DNA of 64,000 bases from Anderseniella sp963698275 (GTDB taxonomy: Bacteria > Pseudomonadota > Alphaproteobacteria > Rhizobiales > Aestuariivirgaceae), in assembly GCA_963698275.1 (NCBI GenBank), contig CAVOQE010000002.1:267766-331765 (forward strand), written 5' to 3'. Position numbers and translations under genes: made by a program. A model generated the notes under the pieces. That model had not been told where the DNA came from, made no database searches, and saw only the letters and a program-made list of their open reading frames with translations. Positions 47,703 through 55,467 of this stretch are shown one piece after another (position 1 is the first letter of the stretch; each line of letters starts with the position of its first letter).

Positions 47703-48671
47703 ATGATACGTTCCGTAATCCGTTCAGTCGGATCCTACTTGCCGCAGCGGGTGATGACCAATGCCGAACTGGCCGAAATGGTCGATACATCTGATGAATG
47801 GATTGTCGAACGAACCGGCATCCGCCAGCGCCACATTGCAGCAGAAGGTGAGTTCACCTCCCATCTGGCAATCAAGGCGGCTCAGGCGGCGCTTTCCAGG
47901 TCAGGCATTGCAGCCTCTGACATCGACCTGGTTATCGTGGCGACGTCGACACCGGACCAGACCTTTCCGGCAACCGCAGCAACCGTTCAGGGTGAGCTTG
48001 GCATTTTGCAGGGTGCCGCCTTTGATATTCAGGCGGTTTGTTCAGGCTTCGTATATGCCCTGACCACGGCAGACAATTTCATACGTGCAGGCTCCGCGCG
48101 CAACGTCCTTGTTATCGGGGCGGAGACATTTTCCCGGATTCTGGACTGGACGGATCGCGGCACCTGCGTGCTGTTCGGCGATGGCGCCGGTGCCGTTGTG
48201 GTCACCGCTGCCGGTGAGGATGATGATCCCGGCAAGGGCATCCTGGCGACACGGCTGCGCTCTGACGGTCGCTATCGTGACAAACTCTATGTGGATGGCG
48301 GGCCCTCGAGCACCCAGACCGTCGGCCATTTGCGGATGGAAGGCCGGGAGGTTTTCAAACACGCCGTCACCAACATCTCCGATGTGATGGGAGAGACGCT
48401 TGAACAGGCAGGTATAGAACCTGACCAGATTGATCTGTTCGTACCGCACCAGGCCAACAAGCGTATTCTGGACGGAACCGCACGCCGCTTCGGCCTGACC
48501 ACCGAGAAGGTGGTGATCACTGTCGGTCATCACGGCAACACATCGGCTGCGTCCATCCCGCTTGCGCTGGATGTGGCCCGTGAAGACGGTCGTCTGCAGC
48601 CTGACAAACTGGTACTCATGGAGGCCATGGGTGGCGGCTTTACCTGGGGCGCAGTGCTGGCTCGCTGGTGA
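47703..48671 (+). CDS. fabH: 3-oxoacyl-ACP synthase III (KAS III)
   Basis: This 322-residue condensing enzyme starts fatty-acid synthesis from acetyl-CoA and malonyl-ACP. The catalytic triad is visible as Cys in IQAVCSGFVYAL, His in FVPHQANKRIL and Asn in GHHGNTSAASIP. It is in a plsX-fabH-ihfA order standard for proteobacteria. Length and motifs are normal. Confidence 0.97.
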   Translation: MIRSVIRSVGSYLPQRVMTNAELAEMVDTSDEWIVERTGIRQRHIAAEGEFTSHLAIKAAQAALSRSGIAASDIDLVIVATSTPDQTFPATAATVQGELGILQGAAFDIQAVCSGFVYALTTADNFIRAGSARNVLVIGAETFSRILDWTDRGTCVLFGDGAGAVVVTAAGEDDDPGKGILATRLRSDGRYRDKLYVDGGPSSTQTVGHLRMEGREVFKHAVTNISDVMGETLEQAGIEPDQIDLFVPHQANKRILDGTARRFGLTTEKVVITVGHHGNTSAASIPLALDVAREDGRLQPDKLVLMEAMGGGFTWGAVLARW

Positions 48672-48809
48672 CCTTGCGTTAGATCTGAAGCGGCTGCGGC
48701 AATGCAGTGGATATTTCCCAAAGCAAGTGCTTGATCTAAATACAAACTTGGAATTGACTTTACCCGGCAATTGGGTGTTAGGATAACACACCATCGAGGG
48801 GGTGGAGTA

Positions 48810-49121
48810 ATGACAAAGACACTCACGCGTGCAGATTTGAGTGAAGCGGTCCATCGCAAGGTAGGACTTTCACGAACCGAGTCTGCAGATTTGGTTAAAA
48901 CAGTTCTTGATCTGATGTCCGATGCCCTTGTGGACGGCCAGCAGGTCAAGTTGTCGTCGTTCGGAACGTTCGATGTGCGCGACAAGCGTCAGCGCATTGG
49001 CCGAAATCCGAAGACCGGGGAAGAGGTACCGATTACGCCGCGCCGCGTGCTTGTGTTCCGGCCCAGCCAGATCATGAAGGCGATCGTAAACGGGGAAGTG
49101 CCGTCAGGCGGCGGCGACTGA
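48810..49121 (+). CDS. ihfA: Integration host factor subunit alpha
   Basis: This HU/IHF-fold DNA-bending protein (103 residues) bends DNA at specific sites as a heterodimer with IhfB. Typical sequence: TLTRADLSEAVHRKVGLSR and KLSSFGTFDVRDKRQRIGRN, with the DNA-intercalating proline in the arm PKTGEEVPITPRRVLVFRPS. ATG 48810 follows GGAG; the frame is open to 48771. The upstream gap of 138 bases contains TTGACT (48754), which may be a -35 element, but the spacing to TAGGAT (48779) is long. Confidence 0.95.
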   Translation: MTKTLTRADLSEAVHRKVGLSRTESADLVKTVLDLMSDALVDGQQVKLSSFGTFDVRDKRQRIGRNPKTGEEVPITPRRVLVFRPSQIMKAIVNGEVPSGGGD

Positions 49122-49206
49122 TTGTTCTGTAGCGTGATGAGTGAATGGGTGTGCGGGCTGGCTCGAACACTTGATCTGGACCATGCAACGCGAAAGAGGC
49201 TGACAT

Positions 49207-49704
49207 TTGACCGACAAGGCGCCGGAAGCATTCAGAACCATATCCGAAGTAGCTGAACAGCTGGACGTGCCGCAGCACGTGCTGAGGTTCTGGGAAACCA
49301 GGTTTTCACAGATCAGGCCGATGAAGCGCGGCGGTGGCAGACGCTATTACCGTCCCGCCGACGTTGACCTGCTCAAGGGCATCCGGACACTGCTGTACGG
49401 TGAAGGCTATACCATCCGTGGTGCCCAGAAGATCCTCAAGGACAACGGCATTGCCCATGTCATCGGCATCGGCAGAGGCGAAGTGGCGGTTGACCCGGCC
49501 GACGAAACCGACAAGGCAGCCCGCAAAGCAGTCGCCAAACCGGCCGAAGCAAAGCCCGAAACCGGTCCGGTTCCCGCACCAGTCGCGCCCGGTGAAACCA
49601 GGATCGTGCACGAACTCACCCCGGCACAGATCGACGAACTGCGGCTGGTGCTGACCGATCTCGCCGCAGCCCGGCGCCTGCTGGTGCCCGACCAGCCCAA
49701 ATGA
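49207..49704 (+). CDS. MerR-family transcriptional regulator next to ihfA
   Basis: This 165-residue protein has an N-terminal MerR-type helix-turn-helix (TISEVAEQLDVPQHVLRFWE, then RFSQIRPMKRGGGRRYYRPA and DVDLLKGIRTLLYGEGYTI). A Pro/Ala/Lys-rich linker and a short Leu-rich end (LVLTDLAAARRLLVP) follow. This is the conserved MerR gene that follows ihfA in alphaproteobacteria; its targets are unknown to me. The start is TTG 49207. A strong terminator follows the stop. Confidence 0.92.
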   Translation: MTDKAPEAFRTISEVAEQLDVPQHVLRFWETRFSQIRPMKRGGGRRYYRPADVDLLKGIRTLLYGEGYTIRGAQKILKDNGIAHVIGIGRGEVAVDPADETDKAARKAVAKPAEAKPETGPVPAPVAPGETRIVHELTPAQIDELRLVLTDLAAARRLLVPDQPK

Positions 49705-49729
49705 TTGAAAACTTTGTCAGTAATAATCG

Positions 49730-49759
49730 GCCCGCAATTCAACTTGCGGGCTTTTTTTT
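49730..49759 (+). terminator. Rho-independent terminator after merR
   Basis: An 8-base-pair GC-rich stem (GCCCGCAA / TTGCGGGC), a 6-base loop and eight T form a textbook terminator 25 bases after the merR stop and 31 bases before the tRNA-Pro fragment. Confidence 0.92.
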
Positions 49760-49790
49760 GGGCTGCGTGAATGTTATACCCCGCTCCAGT

Positions 49791-49827
49791 CGGAGCATAG
49801 CGCAGCCCGGTAGCGCACTTGTCTGGG
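49791..49827 (+). pseudogene. 5' half of a tRNA-Pro gene (fragment)
   Basis: These bases plus three upstream (49788-49827) match 51601-51640, the 5' half of the intact tRNA-Pro(GGG), with a single mismatch (A for G in the acceptor stem). Identity stops inside the anticodon loop, right after CTGGG. The 3' half is missing, so this is not a working tRNA. It may be the left scar of an insertion into the tRNA gene or a partial duplication. Confidence 0.85.
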
Positions 49828-50017
49828 CACCGCCACCCCGAAATCTCCAACACCACACCTTTTCAAGCGTCTATATCCGGCTCCGCCGATAAGTCGTCGA
49901 TGATCCAATGTTCAGCTGTTGCCCGGAAACAACGCGCTCGACAGGACGTTCTCTGTACTCGATCGCAGAATCGTCGAGGTCCCGCGTTGACCGGCGACAT
50001 TAATCGGATTGCAATGG

Positions 50018-51145
50018 CTATTGCGTCGGTGTCGCTGTCTTCACCAATGGCGTTATGCAGCGAACGGTCACCCGGCGGTTTGCCGGCTCTCGTTGCTCGG
50101 TCGTGATCTTGAGGTGCTTCTCACCAAATCCCGCAGCCATGATATTCTTCTCGGGTATCCCAAAAACATTGATCAGCGCATTCTTGACGTGTAGCGCCCG
50201 CCGCTTTGACAGCTTCAAGTTATAGTCGTATGTCCCCGGCGCATCCGCATGGCCTTCGACAAAGAACACTTCATCCGGTCTATCTTCCAGGATTTTGAGA
50301 ATGGCGGCAGCGACATTGCCCAAATACCCGGCCTCCATTCCTTTCACGTCGGCTTTATCGAAGTCGAAGCCGACACTCTTGACCTCCACTGCCTGAAGCA
50401 GACTCCGCACCTCGAAGTCCTTCTCGATTTCGTCGAGGGAGTAGATTTTGCCTGCGGACTGTTTTGGTGGTGTCTTCAGTGCCGCCAAAATCTCTTCGAC
50501 CGACATGGTGCTTTCGACTTCCGGAATTGCTATGGCGCATGGATTTTTGACCGAGCAAGGATTGCTCGCGGCCTTTGTTGAGGCGCAAGGATTGCAGGAT
50601 GCCTTGGTGGCAGCGCACGGATTGCAGGATGCCTTGGTGGCAGTGCAAGGATTGCAGGATGCCTCGGCGGCAGCGCACGGATTGCAGGATGCCTTGGTGG
50701 CAGCGCACGGATTGCAGGATGCCTTGGCGGCAGCGCACGGATTGCAGGGTGCCTTGGCGGCAGCGCACGGATTGCAGGATGCTTTGGCGGCAGTGCATGG
50801 ATTGCAGGATGCCTTGGCGGCAGTGCAAGGATTGCAGGATGCCTTGGTGGCAGTGCAAGGATTGATGGATGCCTTGGTGGCAGCGCACGGATTGCTGGAT
50901 GCCTTGGTGGCAGCGCAAGGATTGATGGATGCCTTGGTGGCAGCGCACGGATTACAGGATGACTTGGCGGCAGTGCATGGATTGCCGGATGCTTTTGTGG
51001 CAGTGCATGGATTGCAGGATGCCTTGGCTGTCCCAACGGCCATAACGATACCGCCGCCTTCCCAGATCATGGCGACAGACGTCAAGCCGACGGCCAATGG
51101 AAGGGCTGCCGCAGTCGCAAGCAGCTTTTGCTTCACAGAGTTCAC
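50018..51145 (-). CDS. OmpA-domain cell-envelope protein with Cys-rich decapeptide repeats
   Basis: The predicted 375-residue product begins with a signal-type sequence (VKQKLLATAAALPLAVGLTS). It is followed by about 15 tandem repeats of the type CNPCAATKAS, and then an acidic linker with VEEILAALKTPPKQ. It ends in a C-terminal OmpA-type peptidoglycan-binding domain (VGFDFDKADVKG; FFVEGHADAPGTYDYNLKLS; RRVTVRCI). GTG 51145 follows GGAG by 8 bases; the frame stays open to TTG 51190. The repeat has two Cys per unit, which suggests disulfide crosslinks or metal binding in the envelope (inference). It is the only gene between the tRNA-Pro fragment and the intact tRNA-Pro. Confidence 0.88.
   Translation of the reverse strand: MNSVKQKLLATAAALPLAVGLTSVAMIWEGGGIVMAVGTAKASCNPCTATKASGNPCTAAKSSCNPCAATKASINPCAATKASSNPCAATKASINPCTATKASCNPCTAAKASCNPCTAAKASCNPCAAAKAPCNPCAAAKASCNPCAATKASCNPCAAAEASCNPCTATKASCNPCAATKASCNPCASTKAASNPCSVKNPCAIAIPEVESTMSVEEILAALKTPPKQSAGKIYSLDEIEKDFEVRSLLQAVEVKSVGFDFDKADVKGMEAGYLGNVAAAILKILEDRPDEVFFVEGHADAPGTYDYNLKLSKRRALHVKNALINVFGIPEKNIMAAGFGEKHLKITTEQREPANRRVTVRCITPLVKTATPTQ
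50571..51022 (-). repeat. Tandem 30-base repeats inside the OmpA-domain gene
   Basis: About 15 head-to-tail units of 30 bases, each with the + strand core GATGCCTTGGTGGCAGCGCA or close variants, encode the decapeptide repeats. Because 30 is a multiple of 3, all frames stay open and several spurious ORFs arise on both strands. There are no spacers, so it is not a CRISPR array. Confidence 0.92.
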
Positions 51146-51603
51146 AGGACACACTCCAATTGCTACGAAGCCCCTCAGCCCTATGAACAAATTCGCGTGA
51201 TCTGCCAGAAATGATATCTTATATGTGGCGTTTTTGTGGAAAATCAGAGTGCGTACTGATCAGTTGGTCTGTTCCGGCAGTCACTGCTGGATCCGCACCC
51301 GACGCATCGAAGACGCTTGGCGCACGGGCAAAACGGCATGTCACACATGACATCTTACCGGACTGAAGCGTTGCACCGGTGCGGTGGGTGCAAAATTTAA
51401 AACATATTGTTACCGATCAAAACCGGACCCGGTTGTTGATCGCCATGCGGCATAATTGGTATGATCTGGTGAGACTTTCGGAGGGACTTTTGGTGCAAAT
51501 GGTGGTAACTACTGGCGCTTGGGTTACTAAATGTTCTCACAGCAAATTTTTTCTTGTAGTTTTTTGAGTGCAAATCTATTTAAAACAGCAGGTTACATAG
51601 AGT
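51146..51603. other. A+T-richer gene-free region before tRNA-Pro
   Basis: About 460 bases hold no convincing ORF. Base composition shifts toward A+T, especially 51380-51600. It contains the inverted repeat ATGTCA-CACA-TGACAT at 51338-51353, about 190 bases upstream of the OmpA-domain gene, and probably the promoters of that gene and of the tRNA. Confidence 0.5.
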
Positions 51604-51680
51604 CGGAGCGTAGCGCAGCCCGGTAGCGCACTTGTCTGGGGGACAAGGGGTCGTGGGTTCGAATCCCGCCGCTCCGACCA
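51604..51680 (+). tRNA. tRNA-Pro (anticodon GGG)
   Basis: The full cloverleaf can be drawn: acceptor stem CGGAGCG (51604-51610) with CGCTCCG (51670-51676), anticodon stem CTTGT/ACAAG with loop CTGGGGG (anticodon GGG at 51638-51640), T arm with TTCGAAT, discriminator A and an encoded CCA. A copy of its 5' half lies at 49791-49827. Confidence 0.97.
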
Positions 51681-51706
51681 ATTTTTCTCAGAGTTCAGTT
51701 ACTCAG

Positions 51707-51970
51707 CTACCTGTCATCCTTTTCAGGCGTACCAAACGGGGCGATCTTCGGGTCGGAGTAGGGGCCGGAAACCTCTTCTGACTGCGGCATGTCTTTGGGG
51801 AGCTGGTCCTTGTCGACGCGCACCGTGTAGATGTGGCGCTCCAGATCGACCAGGATAATACCGAACTTCGTATCGATCGCGGAAGCGGTTACGTTCAGTT
51901 TTTCTGCAACAACATCGATGGACGGCTTGTCGTCCGGACACTGCACGTTCATCATCACCATTTCACCCAT
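51707..51970 (-). CDS. Small protein downstream of the S8 protease, possible partner or inhibitor
   Basis: The 87-residue product (from ATG 51970; GTG 52003 is also possible) has no signal peptide and no named family I recognise. Its pattern MVMMNVQCP, then helix SIDVVAEKLNV, then AIDTKFGIILVD and RHIYTVRVD reads as beta-alpha-beta-beta, similar in outline to the I9-type propeptide/inhibitor fold of subtilases. The Pro/Asp-rich tail looks disordered. It lies 72 bases after the protease stop on the same strand, so the two are probably one transcript. The inhibitor idea is inference from fold outline and position only. Confidence 0.65.
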   Translation of the reverse strand: MGEMVMMNVQCPDDKPSIDVVAEKLNVTASAIDTKFGIILVDLERHIYTVRVDKDQLPKDMPQSEEVSGPYSDPKIAPFGTPEKDDR

Positions 51971-52042
51971 GGTATCCACTCTCTGCTTGCCTGTTTCCGG
52001 CACCCGGCAAGGTTACCGGAAACCGGCCCTGTCTTCCATGTA

Positions 52043-53404
52043 TTACACAATCGGGTTCACCTGATTGGCCAGGTCTGTCGGGCTGATGATCCCGAAGCCG
52101 ATCTCGTTGTCCCAGCCGCCCGGGCCTGAGGGTTTCACCGCACTGTCCCTGACAGCCTGGGCCATTGCCGCCGATGACATCATGCTTGGCGGGAGGCTGG
52201 TTCGCACAGCCGCGATGCACCCGGCCGCAACCGGGCATGCCGTGGACGTACCGCCATCAGCACTGCCAACGCCAAAGGCATTTGACCCGTTGAAGTGGGT
52301 ATAGGCGGCAATGTCGGGCTTTTGCGTCGCCAGCGGCGCTTGTCCCGGACCCATTGATGAATAGCCGACCCTATCTCGATCAACGTCCACACCTGCCACG
52401 GACAAAACATCCGGGTGCGAGTTGGCACCGGTGATGACGTCCGTAGTGACGCCCTGGCAGCGTCCGTCCGGGCAATCAGTGCCGCAATTGCCGGCGGCAA
52501 ACAGGATATCGGCGCCCGACTGTGCCAGGCTGCCGACAATCAGGTTGAACGGATGATTTGGATTGTCCGCATATCGTCCCGGATGGCCGGCAGGAAAGTC
52601 CCAGCTTTGGTGGAACATCCCCCAGCTGTTATTGACCACCAGCGAATGGTAGGGGCGCTCTTCTTCCGGTTTCCGCATCATGGTCAGCATGACGTTGTAG
52701 GCCTGAACCGCATCACTCAGGAACCCGTCCATTACCGAGCCGCCGCTGGTCGTGGATCCCAGCAGCGGAAAGTCCAGCAAGGTGCATTCCGGGGCTGCAA
52801 TCGAAACGGCATAGGCGCACATGGTGCCATGGTCGACCGGATATTCGCCCGGCTTGATGTTCGGCGTCGGGGTCCAGAAAATATGAGGGTCGAGCCGGGC
52901 CGACAACCCGCGCTGGTGCAAATGGGCAAGGTTTATGCCGCTATCGACAATGGCAACAGCGACGCCGTCGCCGCTCAGGTGGCGGCGGGACAGTTCGCTG
53001 ACGCCGAGCAATCCGCGCACGTCTGCCGCATTGCCCCGGGCCGGGTCTCCCGGGCAAATCGGCATCGATCCCACCTGCGCATCGACAAACACGCGCGGCC
53101 CATCCGCACTGGTGCTGGTCAGCGAGGAGATCCGTTCGGAATCCACCATGCCGCGCACAACGTACTGTTTGTCCTTGCTGGTTGCGGTCATTTTGAAACT
53201 CTTTGCGGTCGGCTTGGCCATCCCCAGGGGCACCGCTGCAAAATTCGTGTCGAGTACACAACCGTCGGGCAGGTCGCGTCCTGCGGCCTTGTCTATGCCC
53301 GTAACGGCTCGGGAGCCGGATGCAAATGACTCAGCTGATACGCGTGCCGATTCACGGGTCGTATCCGTGGCGGGGATAACGATCAGAACAGGAATGGCGA
53401 CCAT
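52043..53404 (-). CDS. Subtilisin-like serine protease (peptidase S8)
   Basis: This 453-residue S8 peptidase has a complete set of catalytic residues: Asp154 (VAIVDSGINLAH), His192 (VDHGTMCAYAV), oxyanion Asn306 (LFAAGNCGTD) and Ser387 (GGTSTACPVAAG). The N-terminal 140 residues include a short stretch (QYVVRGMVDSERISSL ... VFVDAQV) resembling the end of an I9-type prodomain. No signal peptide is evident, so it may act in the cytosol or leave by another route. Several Cys in the catalytic domain (CGTDCPDGRC) could form disulfides. ATG 53404 follows GGAGG. The small gene downstream is probably co-transcribed. Confidence 0.93.
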   Translation of the reverse strand: MVAIPVLIVIPATDTTRESARVSAESFASGSRAVTGIDKAAGRDLPDGCVLDTNFAAVPLGMAKPTAKSFKMTATSKDKQYVVRGMVDSERISSLTSTSADGPRVFVDAQVGSMPICPGDPARGNAADVRGLLGVSELSRRHLSGDGVAVAIVDSGINLAHLHQRGLSARLDPHIFWTPTPNIKPGEYPVDHGTMCAYAVSIAAPECTLLDFPLLGSTTSGGSVMDGFLSDAVQAYNVMLTMMRKPEEERPYHSLVVNNSWGMFHQSWDFPAGHPGRYADNPNHPFNLIVGSLAQSGADILFAAGNCGTDCPDGRCQGVTTDVITGANSHPDVLSVAGVDVDRDRVGYSSMGPGQAPLATQKPDIAAYTHFNGSNAFGVGSADGGTSTACPVAAGCIAAVRTSLPPSMMSSAAMAQAVRDSAVKPSGPGGWDNEIGFGIISPTDLANQVNPIV

Positions 53405-53733
53405 GGTTCAAACCTCCGAATCTTGATATGTGGCATGTCCCGGCTGCGTCGGTCTTTGTTGCCGAAGCGGATTTTTGCCGGATATGACTATTGCCGTCCG
53501 GTCGGTCTGGCCGGGGCGGATGATCGCTAGCCACTTGGCGATCCATTCAGGCGATTGTTAAATGTCGGCCGGTCGAGGGTCTGTGACAAACCGCACACCT
53601 TGCCCAACACAAGTTAAAACAGGAAATCGCATCAAAGGTTGGGCGGAAACGGGAAATTTCTCAGCCGCGAATATTTCGACGTGATCCAGTATCTTTCGTC
53701 GGAGCTGACACGGAAAGCACTATGCAATGAAAG
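53405..53733. other. Gene-free region upstream of the S8 protease
   Basis: The 329 bases between the DUF2842 gene's stop and the protease start contain no supported ORF. The part next to the protease holds its ribosome-binding site and presumably its promoter; I saw no clear -35/-10 pair or terminator. Confidence 0.45.
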
Positions 53734-53946
53734 CTACTGCTTGTCGGCTTTCGCCATCCACGAAATGATCGCCATGGCGCCCGGAAGCCAGGCCAGCCCG
53801 GCAACGGCATAAAACAGGAACTGCCAGATGCCGTGAACGGTCGACAGGTAGCGTGCGCCAATTGCCATGGCGATCAGCGAGTAGACAATCAGGAATGCCA
53901 AAAACACGAAAGTCCCGATCAGTTTCCGGGTGCGGGCGGGGATCAT
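53734..53946 (-). CDS. DUF2842 family small membrane protein
   Basis: This 70-residue protein has two hydrophobic segments (LIGTFVFLAFLIVYSLIAMAI and FLFYAVAGLAWLPGAMAII) separated by a short loop. It matches the alphaproteobacterial DUF2842 family in length and ends in WMAKADKQ. Its function is unknown. It lies 7 bases downstream of the GNAT gene and is probably co-transcribed. Confidence 0.88.
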   Translation of the reverse strand: MIPARTRKLIGTFVFLAFLIVYSLIAMAIGARYLSTVHGIWQFLFYAVAGLAWLPGAMAIISWMAKADKQ

Positions 53947-53953
53947 GATCTCA

Positions 53954-54535
53954 CTAGACCGGCACGGTCATGGTTTTGCTGCGCCGTTCATAGGGTATGA
54001 ACCCCATTTGCTGATACAGGCCCAAAGCGTGCGGGGAATCCAGGGTACAGGTTTCCACGTGTAGGCTTTCAGGTTTGTCAGCCCACGCCGTGCGCACGGC
54101 TTCCGACAACAGCCATTTGCCGATACCCAGCCCGTGAAACTCCGGCAACAGCCCGAAATAGGCCAGCCAGCATTTTTCCGTGTCGCGGGCGTCGATTTCG
54201 AAATACCCGGCCGGATTGCCGGCGCAATACGCAACATAGACGTCCACGCCATCGACATTGATGGCAGCCGCCAACTGGTCATCACTCAACAGCTTGCGAT
54301 CGATCCAGTGATGTTCGGCGCCGACCGCGTCGTACAGATACCGGTAATAACTGATCGTCGGATCCAGAACGTGCATCAGTGCCAGCTTGAGATTGGCAGG
54401 CGGCATAACCCGTAAAGACGGCGGATGATCCATGGACAGATACGTTACTGTGGTTTCGATGTCCTGGGTTTCCTGTTTTACACTTGCCGGCTTTTTTGCA
54501 TTTCCAAACCCTGAAGATGGAATTTTGCGCTTCAT
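53954..54535 (-). CDS. GNAT-family N-acetyltransferase
   Basis: The predicted protein has 193 residues with the acetyl-CoA-binding motif A at LLPEFHGLGIGKWLLSEAVR (Q/RxxGxG/A variant LGIGKW), preceded by a strand CWLAYFG and followed by VETCTLDSPHALGLYQQMGF. The substrate is unknown. The frame extends upstream into sseA (to 54616); ATG 54535 avoids the overlap. It follows the sulfurtransferase gene by 22 bases. Confidence 0.9.
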   Translation of the reverse strand: MKRKIPSSGFGNAKKPASVKQETQDIETTVTYLSMDHPPSLRVMPPANLKLALMHVLDPTISYYRYLYDAVGAEHHWIDRKLLSDDQLAAAINVDGVDVYVAYCAGNPAGYFEIDARDTEKCWLAYFGLLPEFHGLGIGKWLLSEAVRTAWADKPESLHVETCTLDSPHALGLYQQMGFIPYERRSKTMTVPV

Positions 54536-54557
54536 GTGGTGGCCGCTTTCTGTGTCA

Positions 54558-55418
54558 TCAGTCTGTTTCGATGGGGGTATCGGGGTCGCTTCCCCATTCA
54601 GCCCATGAACCGTCATAAAGGGAATTGGCGTTGTGTCCGACCAGCGTCAGGCCGAGCGTGAGAATTGCAGCGGTTACACCTGATCCGCAAGTGGTAATCA
54701 CGGGTTTGGTCACGTCAATTCCGGCGTCGTCGAAAACCCTTGCAATGGCTTCAGTGGATTTCACCGTGCCGTCGTCATTCAGCAGCGTCTTGTAATGCAC
54801 ATTGCACGCACCCGGCATATGGCCGCCGCGCATGCCGGCACGCGGTTCAGGTTCGCGCGCTGAAAACCGGCCAGGGGATCTGGCATCTGCAATCTGCTGT
54901 GAACCGGAACTGATCGCATTGAGTATGTCCTGCTTGTCACGCACGCTGGATGCCGAATAGCGCGCGCTCATATGCCGTGGCTGGCGTAGCAGTGCAGGGC
55001 CGTCTTCAACGGGCCGGTCTTCGGCAAGCCACTTAGGAAAGCCGCCGTCGAGAATGGCAACATCTGTGTGGCCGAAAGTCCGGAACATCCACCACACCCG
55101 CGCAGCGGAAAACAAACCGGCGCCGTCATAAACCACCACACGCATGCCGTCGCCAATGCCCATTTTCCGCATGCGTGACGAGAATTTTTCCGGCGGCGGC
55201 ATGGTGTGCGGCAGCGGACTGGTCTCGTCCGATATGTCGTCAATGTCGAAGAACACAGCGCCGGGGATGCGCTGCTCCTCATATTCTTCGCGGCCATTGC
55301 GCCCCGCGTCGGGCAAATAATAGGACGCATCCACGATGACGATATCGGGTGCTTCGAGCCGCTGCTCAAGCCACTGTGTTGAGACCAGGTTTTCGCGCTC
55401 ATCCAGGAGTGTCGGCAT
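54558..55418 (-). CDS. sseA: 3-mercaptopyruvate/thiosulfate sulfurtransferase
   Basis: This 286-residue protein has two rhodanese domains. The active-site Cys is in the second (TTCGSGVTAAIL), with a CGSGVT-type loop that favours 3-mercaptopyruvate over thiosulfate. The N-terminal domain has WLEQRLEAPDIVIVDASYYL and RIPGAVFFDIDDISD. It sits in a minus-strand series with AlaX-type and cysteine synthase genes, so sulfur and cysteine handling is a plausible common theme. Confidence 0.93.
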   Translation of the reverse strand: MPTLLDERENLVSTQWLEQRLEAPDIVIVDASYYLPDAGRNGREEYEEQRIPGAVFFDIDDISDETSPLPHTMPPPEKFSSRMRKMGIGDGMRVVVYDGAGLFSAARVWWMFRTFGHTDVAILDGGFPKWLAEDRPVEDGPALLRQPRHMSARYSASSVRDKQDILNAISSGSQQIADARSPGRFSAREPEPRAGMRGGHMPGACNVHYKTLLNDDGTVKSTEAIARVFDDAGIDVTKPVITTCGSGVTAAILTLGLTLVGHNANSLYDGSWAEWGSDPDTPIETD

Positions 55419-55467
55419 GTATCTACTTTCGTCTCAAACGGTCAGGCCTGTTGTTAGGGTCCGGACC

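Noticed and set aside
50571..51022. Possible CRISPR array
   Set aside because: The 30-base units are directly adjacent without spacers and encode a regular decapeptide; no cas genes are near.
50448..51200. 250-residue plus-strand frame with a repeating AHGLQDALVA pattern
   Set aside because: The 30-base repeat keeps all frames open; only the minus-strand frame has a signal sequence and an OmpA domain.
52415..53329. 304-residue plus-strand frame opposite the S8 protease
   Set aside because: It is antisense to a gene with a complete catalytic set and has shadow-like Arg/Gln/His composition.
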